Source: a halophilic archaeon (lineage in GTDB: Archaea > Halobacteriota > Halobacteria > Halobacteriales > Haladaptataceae). From it: 64,000 nt of DNA. Numbering within the stretch: the first letter of the stretch is position 1; the number at the start of each line of letters is the position of its first letter. The notes below the pieces were generated by a model that saw nothing but the letters and a program-made list of their open reading frames with translations, had not been told where the DNA came from and ran no database searches. Positions 1 through 9,161 of this stretch are shown here, one piece after another. The translations under genes were made by a program, and so were the position numbers. The DNA lies in assembly GCA_003298465.1 (NCBI GenBank), contig QNGA01000010.1:1-64000 (forward strand), read 5' to 3'.

Positions 1-813
1 TAGTTTACAGTACGTACGCAGACCGTCTAGAAGTAACGGCACCGACTCCAGAGACGCTTCGTCGAATGGAACGTGGGTTGAGAGACGTTCCATCCCATAT
101 GGTGTCGATGGCGATGTCGAGTGCACAGTGGTAGGTGCTACCACACTCGACCGCTACCACTACAGTATCCCCCAGCAAAAAGCTACTTGCCGTATCCCAG
201 AGAGACGATAGCTCAGGGTGGGAGATACATCTCTGTCTTCCAAATGAGTAGCGAAACTCATGTTGAGGAACGTTCCTACTAAGCGTCGGTCTCGTCGCTG
301 AGAGCGAGGGGTGGGAAAAAGCAGGTCATTGTTGCTTGGCTGAACAGACCAAAGGGACTGCAATGTCGGGAGTGGGAGAGTCTCCCTCTGGGTAGGGAGT
401 CCCCGCTCCGTGTTCCAGAGGGAGTACGCCAGTGTGAATGGGTTTGTGACAAGCGCCCTCTCCAAGGCCGTTCCACTGAACGGCCAGCAACAACGACGAG
501 TTGGCCATCTATAGTAATTGACTGATTGAAAGAACGATAACGGATAATGAGCGTCTCTTATAGGTTTCTTGTGGAGGCATCGGTGTCACTGCTGGGTAGG
601 CTACTCAGCCTTTGAGATCCTCCAGCAATTAGATAAGAAACACAAAAACAGTCGTGCTTTAGTAAGAAATGATCAGAGATGGGTTGGTAGTTGTATTCGA
701 CTGTTGAGAAGGATCGAAGAGTGAGTAATCAGCCAAAATAACGTGAACAACAACTAACAAAAGTCGCTATTTATGCTGGTAGTAGTTGTGGTCTGGGTGA
801 GGCAGAGATAAAC
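1..813. other. Gene-free stretch, 813 bases
   Basis: No open frame here has haloarchaeal codon use or resembles a family I know. The longest candidates (about 100 codons on the minus strand at 160-465) have neither acidic composition nor domain motifs. A small dyad, GTGGTAG-3-CTACCAC, lies at about 127-143. An A/T-rich box (ctatttatgc, about 770-777) upstream of the gene at 814 is a plausible promoter. The rest looks like decayed intergenic DNA. Confidence 0.5.
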
Positions 814-1014
814 ATGGTCGCAAAACACCAGGAATCGCAGACAAGACGTGAATTCTGTGAAAACTGTGCTCAGGAAACCCCACACCATGTGTCAATTGAA
901 ATCCGCGAGGAAAGCCCGAAAAAGGAGAACACGGAGTTCTCACGAGAACCATATCGAATCGTCACGTGCCAGACGTGCAACAAAACAACCCACCAACGGA
1001 TGAACAACGCCTAA
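814..1014 (+). CDS. Small zinc beta-ribbon protein (DUF7835-like)
   Basis: A 66-residue protein with two Cys pairs, CENC at about residues 15-18 and CQTC at about 53-56. Charged beta-strand-like sequence lies between them and a conserved-looking HH near residue 25. This is the arrangement of the small zinc-ribbon proteins that are abundant in haloarchaea; the four Cys would bind one zinc ion. Function of the family is unknown to me; nucleic-acid or protein binding is the usual guess. It is flanked by long intergenic stretches and appears monocistronic. The ATG is preceded by a TATA-like box about 36 bases upstream. The gene call is firm because of the paired CxxC motifs; the role is not. Confidence 0.8.
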   Translation: MVAKHQESQTRREFCENCAQETPHHVSIEIREESPKKENTEFSREPYRIVTCQTCNKTTHQRMNNA

Positions 1015-1452
1015 CTGGACTGTCTCAGTGTATTGGTTAGAGTAAATTTGTTAGAGCGAGTCATAGAATCCGTCCTATGCGATGGTCGTGTTGGTTACTA
1101 TTTTGTGATGTGGGCAAATAAAATACGCGTCTACAGACTCCTTATCAACAGGTACCAGCTGGATTTTGGAAACACATACTGAGGAACCCATTCTCATGGA
1201 CATCTCCGAACTGGTCTGGCGACTTGGCGTCCCACCGCTCATCTCAATGCTCGTCTAACGCAGTTTCAAGCGCCACCTCGACTAATTGTGCAGCTGCTGG
1301 GTACGCTGGGATTAGGATATATTATTGAATCTGATTAGACCAACGTTCTCTCAATTTGTTGTGGGAGTTGCGTGACGCTCTCAGCGGTGACTGCAATAGA
1401 ATCGACAGGGAGAGCCATCAGGTCTTTCCAGCGCAGAATGCTAGGTATCACC
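1015..1452. other. Intergenic stretch
   Basis: Nothing firm is seen. A 20-codon frame starting at ATG 1197 (reading MDISELVWRLGV) with an in-frame stop at about 1257-1259 could be a short peptide or the remnant of a membrane-protein N-terminus; it is too short to support. The region ends at the likely start of the DUF457-type gene. Confidence 0.35.
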
Positions 1453-2016
1453 ATGGTTGACGTCCTTGGCCATCTTGGAATGGCATTGATTTGGCTTGCG
1501 CCAGCATGGTACTTCATCGACCGACGAGAGACCGCAGCAGTGGTCATCGCGGCAGGATTTTGGTTCGGGATGTTACCTGACGTTGACCTCTACCTGTCGA
1601 ATTGGTTTGCTGGCATCCACCATCACGGGGTTTTCCACACCATCGTCGTCGTGACGATACTCGCGGCGATCCTCGGACCGATGGTGGGATGGATTCTTCG
1701 GTCGGCCGGGAGCGATGATGACTGGTTCTCACCTGAAGCTGAGGAGAAGGCACTCATGTTGGGTTTCATCGCTGTTTGGGTCGCCGGACTCTCGCACTTG
1801 TTCGCCGACATGCTATCGGCGCCGGACGTAGCGTCACGCATTGAACCATTTTGGCCACTGTACAACGGATCGGTCGTGTTCCTCGATGTGCTCTGGTACA
1901 CGTCGTGGTGGGCGACGTGGGGGCTATTCATCCTCGGCATTGCGGTCAACATCGCTGGGTGGTATTGGATCGGCGGACAGGAGGAATCGCGGACGTCGGC
2001 CACGCTGTCAAAATAA
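1453..2016 (+). CDS. Membrane-bound metal-dependent hydrolase, YdjM/DUF457 family
   Basis: About 187 residues with four or five hydrophobic segments. Typical of the family are the N-terminal LGHLGMALIWLAP, then a DVD followed by HHHGVFHT about 15 residues later, and SHLFADML near two thirds of the length; these His/Asp residues are the presumed metal ligands. PF04307-type proteins are inner-membrane proteins of uncertain activity, with E. coli YdjM as reference member. The start was placed at ATG 1453 because the family N-terminus begins with the sequence read there; in-frame GTG 1372 and ATG 1438 would add unrelated residues. A second member of the family lies at 5079. Family call firm, activity unknown. 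Confidence 0.8.
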   Translation: MVDVLGHLGMALIWLAPAWYFIDRRETAAVVIAAGFWFGMLPDVDLYLSNWFAGIHHHGVFHTIVVVTILAAILGPMVGWILRSAGSDDDWFSPEAEEKALMLGFIAVWVAGLSHLFADMLSAPDVASRIEPFWPLYNGSVVFLDVLWYTSWWATWGLFILGIAVNIAGWYWIGGQEESRTSATLSK

Positions 2017-2155
2017 CCAATTCCGTCAGTGAGTTGTGGCCATGCAAGACGCGCTAAAGTCTAAACTGTGAAGAATCGCAGAAACGACTACTTCCCGGAG
2101 AGGTGATAATAGATAGGATACTATAGCTCAAGAGTGGAAAGAGCGAGCGGTTAGT

Positions 2156-3244
2156 TTATCTTGTCCCAGGCTCTGGTCGTTCACCGAGTGTCACGTTTAC
2201 TTGTCTGCGCTCGCCATTCCGAATGACTGTCAGCGAAACTGTTTCTCCTGGTTGCGCCTGCCGGACAAGGAACTCAGAAAGATCTTGTGACGAGGTGACT
2301 GATCGATTTTCTACTGCGACGATCACATCACCACCGACTGGGACCCGTGTCCCATTGACAGCGACAGTACGATTAGCGCCTTGCAGTACGCCACTAGCTG
2401 GTCCTCCTTCAAGGACGGAAACGACGTATGCACCTTGACTTGTCGTAAGATTGTTCGCTGTTTTGATTGCTGGTGTAAGTTCCGTCGTCCGCACACCGAA
2501 GAACGCAAGATTGAATTCTCCTGTCCGGATGAGTTGGGGGACAGCGCGCTGGATAAGTGGAGCAGGGATCGCGAAGCCGATATTTTCAGCTCGTCGTGCT
2601 CCAATGCCAGCCGTGTTGACGCCGACAACAGTCCCATTACATGTCACAAGCGGACCGCCGCTATTGCCAGGGCTAATCGGAGCGTCGGTTTGGACAGTCG
2701 TCGGAATCACAAACCCACCTACTGTTGGCAGTGACCGGTTCACCCCACTCACAATGCCGTGCGTCATCGTTTCCTCCAACCCAAATGGACTCCCAAGTGC
2801 TGCGACGTACTGGCCAGTTGGTGGAAGCGTGTTAGCAACTGGTAACGCTTCAACGTACGACGGTGTTTGGTTAATTCTCACCACCGCCAGATCAACAGAT
2901 CGGGCGCGGCCGATCACCTGCCCTCTTCGGGTCTCACCACGGCTAAATCGAATAGTCACTGATGTGGCGTTCCCTACGACGTGGGCGTTCGTAACAATAT
3001 AGCTTGTACCGTTCTCAGAGACGTTGTAGACGAATCCTGATCCCTGTCCACCGGCTCGCTGTACTGAAACAGTCGAATCAATTGTCTCGTTATAGAGTGC
3101 AGTATAATTACATCCTGATTGGCTTGGTGAAGCTGTTGGTTGATTGCCCGTCTCACTCGCTGTCTGGCCTTGGATGGGTGTGATTCCAGCTCCTGCGATG
3201 GCGACAAGCACGGTAATCACAAGAACGTATGCTGAACGCATCAA
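2156..3244 (-). CDS. HtrA/DegP-like trypsin-type serine protease with PDZ domain
   Basis: A 362-residue exported S1C protease. Residues 1-27 form a Sec-type signal peptide (MRSAYVLVITVLVAIAGAG), followed by a short Thr/Ser/Gln-rich linker. The catalytic triad is intact: His88 in TNAHVVGNA, Asp118 in SVDLAVV, Ser195 in SPGNSGGPL. A PDZ domain fills about residues 250-350 (GGPASGVL, VGGDVIVAVENRSV). HtrA proteins degrade or refold damaged extracytoplasmic proteins; here the domain order implies a cell-surface quality-control protease facing the medium. It is transcribed alone on the minus strand. The ATG at 3241 is an equally good start. Family call is firm; the substrates cannot be read from sequence. 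Confidence 0.9.
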   Translation of the reverse strand: MMRSAYVLVITVLVAIAGAGITPIQGQTASETGNQPTASPSQSGCNYTALYNETIDSTVSVQRAGGQGSGFVYNVSENGTSYIVTNAHVVGNATSVTIRFSRGETRRGQVIGRARSVDLAVVRINQTPSYVEALPVANTLPPTGQYVAALGSPFGLEETMTHGIVSGVNRSLPTVGGFVIPTTVQTDAPISPGNSGGPLVTCNGTVVGVNTAGIGARRAENIGFAIPAPLIQRAVPQLIRTGEFNLAFFGVRTTELTPAIKTANNLTTSQGAYVVSVLEGGPASGVLQGANRTVAVNGTRVPVGGDVIVAVENRSVTSSQDLSEFLVRQAQPGETVSLTVIRNGERRQVNVTLGERPEPGTR

Positions 3245-3687
3245 TAGCGATTCTATAGAGGGATAAAAGAATCGCAGGGGTCGTTTTCACCAATTTTTGC
3301 GGATTAGTCCCTAGTAACGGTGATTGCCACTGTTTTGGGTTTACAGTTCTGGACACCATCGTACCGTTAGTGCTGAACCGTCAAGAGAGAGTGACTTCTA
3401 CCTGCTAGGTTTCTTCTTGCTATTACGGCCGGGGTCTTTCTCTTGCTTTACAATATTCTGAGAAATTAGATCGCGGTAGTCGTAAAACACCTCCAAATTG
3501 ATTTTAATCAGTAAGCCATTCCGCAGTCACCCATAAAATTTGTCCATAAGAAGTCCTCTAAGCGGGTAATTTAGATTATGGGCGAATAGGGCTTTTGTTG
3601 CTCCCCTGAACGGTCGCGGGCATTATCTAAGCGTCTCAAGTACGTGAAGAGGGCGTTCGTCCCCGAACGCGATACAGAGCGTGAGAA
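3245..3687. other. Intergenic stretch
   Basis: 443 bases, A/T-rich in places. It separates the protease gene (minus) from the paralogous pair on the plus strand and must hold both divergent promoters. No gene, repeat or recognisable remnant was found. Confidence 0.4.
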
Positions 3688-4101
3688 ATGATGGCATTCA
3701 ATAAAAATCAGATCGATACAGCGTCGCTGTCGCTACAAGACGGTAACGCCCGCGAAGGGTATATGTTCAACAACCAGTTCCAGCCGGGGTCGCAGTTCGT
3801 CGTTATCTCAGAAGCGCTTCCCTGGAACCCCGAGAACGTCGGGGAAGGACAGCTGTTCACGAGCTTCCAGACGCGGATGATACAGTACACGAGCGCGCCG
3901 AACCAGTTCGCCTTCCTGTTTCCCTATGAGGATGCACAGGTCCAACAAGGCCAGCAGTACGTGATGGGTCGCGACTGGGAGGACGTCGAGGACGAGCAGA
4001 ATGGCGGCGATATCGGGTTCGAGGTAGATAACGAGAACGAACAGGCTGCTGCGGACTTCGTAAACATCACGTTCCTGCCCGCAGGCGCAGTCCAGTCCTA
4101 A
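3688..4101 (+). CDS. Beta-rich protein of unknown family, paralogue of next gene without signal peptide
   Basis: 137 residues, strongly acidic C-terminal half. It is clearly related to the following gene: both share a stretch reading QF..G..F.IVSEA followed by F.TR.I.YT.AP, then LF.P...A..QQGQ.Y, and both end in a short hydrophobic strand. Unlike its neighbour it has no Tat or Sec signal; the codon two upstream of the ATG is a stop (TGA 3682-3684), so no longer N-terminus is possible in this frame. It may be a cytoplasmic partner, or a copy that lost its export signal. No domain that I recognise. The 25-base gap to the next gene suggests co-transcription. Confidence 0.7.
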   Translation: MMAFNKNQIDTASLSLQDGNAREGYMFNNQFQPGSQFVVISEALPWNPENVGEGQLFTSFQTRMIQYTSAPNQFAFLFPYEDAQVQQGQQYVMGRDWEDVEDEQNGGDIGFEVDNENEQAAADFVNITFLPAGAVQS

Positions 4102-4126
4102 ACCGACTAACTACGACTACAAAATC

Positions 4127-4681
4127 ATGACCACCGACGACACAGCGGTTTCACGGCTCCTCGGCGAATCGTCACGACGAACATTCCTGAAACGCGGCAC
4201 TTTTGCGGCCACCGCGCTCGGACTCGGCGGAACCGCCACCGCCGCAGCCCAAGATGGCGATCAGACCTATTTCGGTCTGATACCACAAGGCCAGTTCCGT
4301 GGCGGCGCGCGATTCCAGATCGTCTCAGAGGCCATCGGGTACGCACCCGTTCAGAGAGACGCACAGGGCCAAGAGTATGCAACACGCGCTATCAAGTACA
4401 CCGGCGCGCCGGGGAACATGATGCTGTTCGTCCCGCAGAACGCCGACCTCCAGCAGGGACAGGTGTATCAGTTCCAGCCTCGGTACACTCCTGCGTTCGG
4501 CCAGCAGGACGGGGTCGGCCCAGGCTTCGAGCAAGGCGCTCTCGACGAGGATCTCACATACGAGAATCCGCTTGAACTCGGACTCCTCCAGGTCCAGTTC
4601 AGCCCTGTGCAAGGCGGCAGTCAACAAGGCGGCAACCAGACTGCTGGTAACCAGACTGCTGGCAATCAGACTGACGGCTGA
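4127..4681 (+). CDS. Tat-exported beta-rich protein with Asn-Gln-Thr repeat tail
   Basis: 184 residues. A twin-arginine signal (SSRRTFLKRG) followed by an Ala/Gly-rich hydrophobic stretch ending near residue 41 (TAAAQ) directs folded export. The body, about residues 45-155, matches the preceding gene (VSEAIGYAP, YATRAIKYTGAP, LFVPQNADLQQGQVY). The last 20 or so residues are a repeat built on GGNQT/AGNQT, giving three Asn-X-Thr sequons, so the tail is probably N-glycosylated outside the cell. The same repeat occurs in two unrelated exported proteins downstream. Function unknown; surface location is an inference from signal plus glycosylation sites. Confidence 0.75.
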   Translation: MTTDDTAVSRLLGESSRRTFLKRGTFAATALGLGGTATAAAQDGDQTYFGLIPQGQFRGGARFQIVSEAIGYAPVQRDAQGQEYATRAIKYTGAPGNMMLFVPQNADLQQGQVYQFQPRYTPAFGQQDGVGPGFEQGALDEDLTYENPLELGLLQVQFSPVQGGSQQGGNQTAGNQTAGNQTDG

Positions 4682-4791
4682 CTAAACTCTTGGTTCACTA
4701 TGGCCTGGCTCGCCTCCGGCGATGGTGGCGATAACCAACAACGACTGCAGCGGTACAGGGTGATTGATCGTTTCTACAACATCTATTCATA

Positions 4792-5028
4792 ATGTCGAAC
4801 AAAGGTAAAGAATTGAAATTACATTCCAATGAAGGATGTATAGCACCACTTGTAGCTATTAGTGGGACGGCGTTTGGCATGTACTTTTTATGGTCGATGG
4901 TGCTTGATCCGTCACACGGACCACTTCCAGGGACGGCCCTGCCATTGATAATTGGTATGGGTGGTTTCCTGGTCAGTGCGGGCCTTGTCGGTTGGGGATT
5001 GAAGAGTTTAGACATCCTTCGACTATAA
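4792..5028 (+). CDS. Small two-helix membrane protein
   Basis: 78 residues. A charged N-terminus (MSNKGKELKLHSNEG) precedes two hydrophobic segments, about residues 17-37 and 48-72, separated by a short Pro/Gly loop. This is a common shape among haloarchaeal small membrane proteins. I do not recognise a family. It sits 111 bases after the Tat protein and about 50 before the DUF457-type gene; the codon use is less GC-rich than downstream genes. Real-gene call rests on the ATG, length and coherent membrane topology only. Confidence 0.5.
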   Translation: MSNKGKELKLHSNEGCIAPLVAISGTAFGMYFLWSMVLDPSHGPLPGTALPLIIGMGGFLVSAGLVGWGLKSLDILRL

Positions 5029-5078
5029 TCCTGTAAACATTTCAAACCTATTACCCACTAGGTCACTTCGGCGTTGCA

Positions 5079-5570
5079 TTGATGTTTGCTGCCCCGATCG
5101 TGTACGCTCTCGGTCGGAAAGCTGGAACCGTCTATACGCTCATTGTACTTCTAGCTGCGATGGCTCCTGATCTCGATCGTTATTTACCGTACGTCACTCA
5201 TCACGGTCTCACACATACGTTTGCGTTCGCAATTATAATTGGCTTCATCGGTGGTATTATCGCTACCATTGGCATACTTGTGTATCACCGCATTGCCGGT
5301 CCACCACGGTTTTCGTTTCTTATACCACGACACGTGCTTCTCTATACGACAGTCGCCCTGTTTACAGGTAGTGCAAGTCACGTCGTCGCCGATATCTTCG
5401 TCATGCTCCCGGGAACGCAACCGGTCAGTCCGTTTTGGCCGGTCAATCCACAACACTTCCATATCGAACTCATTCCGCTCGGTGCACCATTGCGAAATGG
5501 ATTACTCTTTCTTATAGGAATACTGACCTTGGCGGCTGTTTGTTCGATACAGTCGAAGAATATATCATAG
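5079..5570 (+). CDS. Membrane-bound metal-dependent hydrolase, YdjM/DUF457 family, start codon apparently lost
   Basis: The frame reads a DUF457-type protein: MAPDLDRYLPYVTHHG then LTHTFAF, and SASHVVADIF carry the His/Asp ligands, with four or five hydrophobic segments. The first possible start is TTG 5079. However, the codons just upstream (5052-5081) read YPLGHFGVAL, the normal N-terminus of this family, and between the in-frame stop at 5034-5036 and TTG 5079 there is no ATG, GTG or TTG. Either translation begins at TTG 5079 or ATG 5082 and drops the conserved start, a non-standard codon is used, or the original ATG has mutated and the gene is decaying. Paralogue of the gene at 1453. Confidence 0.7.
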   Translation: MMFAAPIVYALGRKAGTVYTLIVLLAAMAPDLDRYLPYVTHHGLTHTFAFAIIIGFIGGIIATIGILVYHRIAGPPRFSFLIPRHVLLYTTVALFTGSASHVVADIFVMLPGTQPVSPFWPVNPQHFHIELIPLGAPLRNGLLFLIGILTLAAVCSIQSKNIS

Positions 5571-5993
5571 AGATCGGTGCTGTCTAGTTAAGGCAGTTTG
5601 AGAAATGAGGGCTCTGGTGAATCACTAGAGGGCGGCGATTTTGACGGGGAGATACCTGGCACACGTTGCTACTGGTACTGAAGAGTTGGAGCGATAGTCG
5701 AAAACTGGGGAGACGATCTCGTTGGTACCCTTCTCAGAGTAACGCAAATTGACCCAGGCCCGACACAGTCTGGCAATTCACCAAAGCCGAAATGAGCAGT
5801 TCGTTGGTTGTGGATAGACGGCGATAGCTGCTATCACACTAAATGTATGCTACCTTTTTATTCGTGGATGAATGCCGTATTACTTTGTTACCGGCCAATA
5901 GGCGCAATTTCTTCATTCGTATGTTTCGTTACGGTTCGAACGATATCCCTTATTTATTGGCCCGTCGCTCGTTCTCGCTGATGGTGTTCTGCA
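5571..5993. other. Intergenic stretch
   Basis: 423 bases with no coding signal. An A/T-rich element (ctttttattc, about 5851-5860) and another (cccttatttattgg, about 5946-5960) precede the cupredoxin gene; the second is within promoter distance of ATG 5994. Nothing else is seen. Confidence 0.4.
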
Positions 5994-6665
5994 ATGCCAA
6001 CCGAGAACTCACATAACGACAGTCACCGCAACAGATCACGTAGACGTTTCCTCGCAGTCGCGGGAGGATCCGTCTTTGGACTCTCCGCGTTGTCGGCCGC
6101 CCAGGAGACAACAACACAGAAGGGCCAGGGGACAACGGCGATGCAAGGAGTCGACGTGACCGAATCATACCGGTTTGGCGGTCGCGTCCAAGCGTGGATC
6201 GGCCGCCAGCCGCAGGCAATATCCGGACAACAGAACCCGACGTTAGAATTCCGGGCCGGCAACATGTACGAGATCACCTGGAAGAACCTCGACGGGCAGC
6301 CACATAATTGGGCGTTCCAAGACGCACAGGGGAACAATCTCCCCGTCATTTTCCCAAACGTCCAGACCGACAGTAGCGGCAATCAGACGGCGGGCAATCA
6401 GACGACGGGGGGTACTCAGACCACCGGTACAGGAACCGCCATGGGTACTGGAACGACCACCGGCAATCAGACGACTGGCGGGACAGTTACCCCGCCGGAG
6501 AACGCAATTCCGGTGACGAATATCGTCTCGGAACAGGGAGCGACCCAGACATTCCGGTTCGTCGCCACACGTAGGATGTCGACCTACCTCTGTACTGTCC
6601 ATCCGACGACGATGGTCGGCGATGTAAGCTTACAGGGTAGTGGAGGCGGCAGTAGCGGTAACTAA
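5994..6665 (+). CDS. Tat-exported cupredoxin (halocyanin/plastocyanin-like) with sequon-rich insert
   Basis: 223 residues. Tat signal at about residues 14-36 (RSRRRFLAVAGG), then a single cupredoxin domain. The type-1 copper ligands are all visible: His104 in DGQPHNW and, in CTVHPTTM, Cys200, His203 and Met207. Spacing is C-x2-H-x3-M. Between ligand regions, about residues 125-170, lies a Gly/Thr/Asn-rich insert with several NQT sequons; the paralogue at 9162 has only a short loop there. Expected role: extracellular one-electron carrier. Next gene on the same strand is a PQQ-type dehydrogenase, a plausible electron donor. No C-terminal membrane anchor; the tail is Gly/Ser-rich. Start chosen at the ATG just before the Tat motif. 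Confidence 0.85.
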   Translation: MPTENSHNDSHRNRSRRRFLAVAGGSVFGLSALSAAQETTTQKGQGTTAMQGVDVTESYRFGGRVQAWIGRQPQAISGQQNPTLEFRAGNMYEITWKNLDGQPHNWAFQDAQGNNLPVIFPNVQTDSSGNQTAGNQTTGGTQTTGTGTAMGTGTTTGNQTTGGTVTPPENAIPVTNIVSEQGATQTFRFVATRRMSTYLCTVHPTTMVGDVSLQGSGGGSSGN

Positions 6666-7062
6666 ACTAGCGGTAACCCGGCCAATAGCAGCTAAATTGC
6701 CAACGGCTTGGTCCTCGTTTGGCAAGAGAGGTAACAGCGGGTGTCTTCAACGTTGATAATGGAGTAGTTGAGATATCGATTAATTTTGTATTTCCTCTGG
6801 AGGAGCTCGTTATGATGACGTCTCGTCAATCAGCGATAATGACATTGATGTACAGTATGACAAGGCGGCTTCACTGCCTCTGTCGTCACCGTTAATCCCG
6901 TTATGGTCGCAGTTTACGCCAACGTTGGCTGCTCTCCCTTGGCCGTGGATGCTAACAGTGGATTGATGGAATCGCCTACTTATTCATGGTAATCGAGATG
7001 ACCGTGAAAACGGTCGTCGTCGTTTAATGACGTAGCTGCTGTTCGACGTTCTGGGAGCAAAA
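6666..7062. other. Intergenic stretch
   Basis: 397 bases between the cupredoxin and the dehydrogenase genes. No coding frame or repeat was recognised; its length argues that the dehydrogenase has its own promoter. Confidence 0.4.
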
Positions 7063-8970
7063 ATGACTGACGAAACCCCTTACCCCGAGCAAACGACGGA
7101 TGCAACGGGGAAGGAACAGATAGACGATAGCGAGGATCCGGAGCAAACAGACGCTGAGGCGCGAAAACAGACGAACATCCAAGAACACGAGAGTAGCCGA
7201 GAGTACAAGTATCCTTCACGTCGAACTTTTCTCCAGGCCACTGCCGCGGCAGGAGCGGTCACCGGTCTTGGCAGTACCAGCATCGCACAAGAAACGACTA
7301 CTACCCAGCAGGGTGGACAAGGGTTCTTCGAGCAAGGAACGCGAGTCGGCACGCAGATGGTTGCCAACGGTCAGTTGACCGCCCCGACGGACTTCGCGGT
7401 GGCGAGCGGGGAGAACGACCGGCACTTCGTCTCCGACCAGACCGGACAGGTGTGGGAGATCACGGACGACGGCCTCGCGTCCGAACCGTTCATTGATGTC
7501 CAGGAACGGATGGTCGAACTTGGGCGGTTCTATGGCCTGTACGCCAGCGACCAGCAGAACTACGACGAGCGAGGGCTACTCGGTATCGACTTCCATCCGA
7601 ACTTCCAGGAAAACCGTAAATTCTATCTCCACTACAGCGCGCCGCCGACAGACCTGCTACGCAATATCAATTGGGACCACGTTGAGGTGATCGCGGAGTT
7701 CCGGGCGGGCGAGGACCTGAACAGCGCCAGCCTGGACAGCGAGCGCAGGTTAATGGAGCTACCGTCGCCCCAGTACAACCACGACGCCGGGCCGATGGCG
7801 TTCGGTCCCGACGGCTACCTGTATGTGCCCATGGGCGATGGCGGCGGGGCGAACGACAACTACTACGGCCACGTTCCCGACTGGTACGACCGGAACACGG
7901 GCGGCAACGGTCAGGACGTCGTCACCAACCTACTCGGGACCGTCCTCCGCATTGATGTGGATAGCCAGGACCAAGAGAAGGAGTACGGCATCCCAAACGA
8001 CAACCCGTTCGCAGGTGACACAGCCGGTCTCGACGAGATATACGCCTACGGCTTCCGGAACCCGTTTGGCATCGGATTCGATAGCCAGGGCAACATGTTT
8101 GTTGCCGACGCGGGTCAGAACCTCTGGGAAGAAGCCAACGTCGTTGAGAAGGGCGGTAACTACGGCTGGAACGTCAAGGAGGGGACCCACTGCTTCAGTA
8201 CGGAGCAACCGAGCGACCCGAGCGCCATCACGAACTGTCCGAGTAGCACGCCCGACCAGGCGCCATACAATGGCGATCCACTTATCGACCCTATCGTGGA
8301 GTTCCCCCACGAATATCAGGGGGACTTCGTCGGTATCACCATTGTCGGCGGCCACCGTTATGAACAGTCGACTATCTCGGGCCTCCAGGGGAAATACATC
8401 TACGGTGCGTGGACCGAGGACCCTGCCCGCGAGCAGCCAGCCGGCCGGATACTCGCCGCCACGCCCCCAGAAGGCTTCGACCAGGGCGGCGGAGCCACAA
8501 CAACGAAGACTACCGGGACAGGGAACACAACCACTGGCAATCAGACCAAAGCCGGGACAACGATTGCCAGTGGGGACCAGACCGAGACGGCGGAAGGCAA
8601 TAACGCGACCGAAGAAACAACACCACCGGGACAGAAAGCTCCGGTCGGCAACGAAACCGCCGGCAATCAAACTGAGGGCAATCAGACCGCCGGTGAGCAG
8701 CAGGTTCCGCCGCCGGGACCGGAGGTCGTCCCACGCGACGACCTCTGGGACATGGAGGAACTTGTCATCGAGGGCGAGTTCAATTGGTTCGTCCGGATGT
8801 TCGGTCGAGGCAGCGACGGCGAGATATATGTCCTCGTGAACAAGCGTGGCGTCCCCGAGGGAGACACCGGCGCGGTGCTCAAACTTGTACCGCCGGAGGA
8901 GGGCAACACAACCGAAGGCACAACCACGCAGACCGAAACGACGATGAACGGGACAACTACTCAGGGATAG
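7063..8970 (+). CDS. Tat-exported PQQ-dependent sugar dehydrogenase (soluble GSDH/aldose dehydrogenase type)
   Basis: 635 residues. A long acidic leader precedes a Tat signal near residue 52 (SRRTFLQATAAAG). The body, about residues 95-475, is a six-bladed propeller of the glucose/sorbosone dehydrogenase family: RGLLGIDFHPNF, YNHDAGPMAFGPDGYLYV (with the likely catalytic His), GTVLRIDVD, YGFRNPFGIGFD, and VEKGGNYGW. This family oxidises aldoses to lactones with PQQ and passes electrons to an outside acceptor. After the propeller comes a Thr/Asn-rich segment with many NQT sequons (about 475-560), a short conserved block (DLWDMEELVIEGEFNWF) and a Thr-rich tail. Neighbouring cupredoxins could accept the electrons. 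Substrate cannot be told. Confidence 0.85.
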   Translation: MTDETPYPEQTTDATGKEQIDDSEDPEQTDAEARKQTNIQEHESSREYKYPSRRTFLQATAAAGAVTGLGSTSIAQETTTTQQGGQGFFEQGTRVGTQMVANGQLTAPTDFAVASGENDRHFVSDQTGQVWEITDDGLASEPFIDVQERMVELGRFYGLYASDQQNYDERGLLGIDFHPNFQENRKFYLHYSAPPTDLLRNINWDHVEVIAEFRAGEDLNSASLDSERRLMELPSPQYNHDAGPMAFGPDGYLYVPMGDGGGANDNYYGHVPDWYDRNTGGNGQDVVTNLLGTVLRIDVDSQDQEKEYGIPNDNPFAGDTAGLDEIYAYGFRNPFGIGFDSQGNMFVADAGQNLWEEANVVEKGGNYGWNVKEGTHCFSTEQPSDPSAITNCPSSTPDQAPYNGDPLIDPIVEFPHEYQGDFVGITIVGGHRYEQSTISGLQGKYIYGAWTEDPAREQPAGRILAATPPEGFDQGGGATTTKTTGTGNTTTGNQTKAGTTIASGDQTETAEGNNATEETTPPGQKAPVGNETAGNQTEGNQTAGEQQVPPPGPEVVPRDDLWDMEELVIEGEFNWFVRMFGRGSDGEIYVLVNKRGVPEGDTGAVLKLVPPEEGNTTEGTTTQTETTMNGTTTQG

Positions 8971-9161
8971 ACACTTACTGATGGCCACCGGACGCTGGCC
9001 GTTGACTGTTCTACCGAGACAGTCACTTTTCGATGCTTTCTACCATGTCATAAACCATGCCAGCAACTCCAAGCTCTAACCTGTGGAACATCACGCACTG
9101 AGACCGTGATCAGTACATCGAGACCATACGCTGAAAATTTCTCTTACTGAGGATCCAAGAG

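Noticed and set aside
160..465. 101-codon minus-strand frame near the left edge
   Set aside because: Non-acidic composition, no family likeness, no promoter-like box.
7930..8988. Long minus-strand frame (352 codons) opposite the PQQ-type dehydrogenase
   Set aside because: It is antisense to a gene with clear family motifs, and its Cys/Val/Arg-rich product has no recognisable domain.
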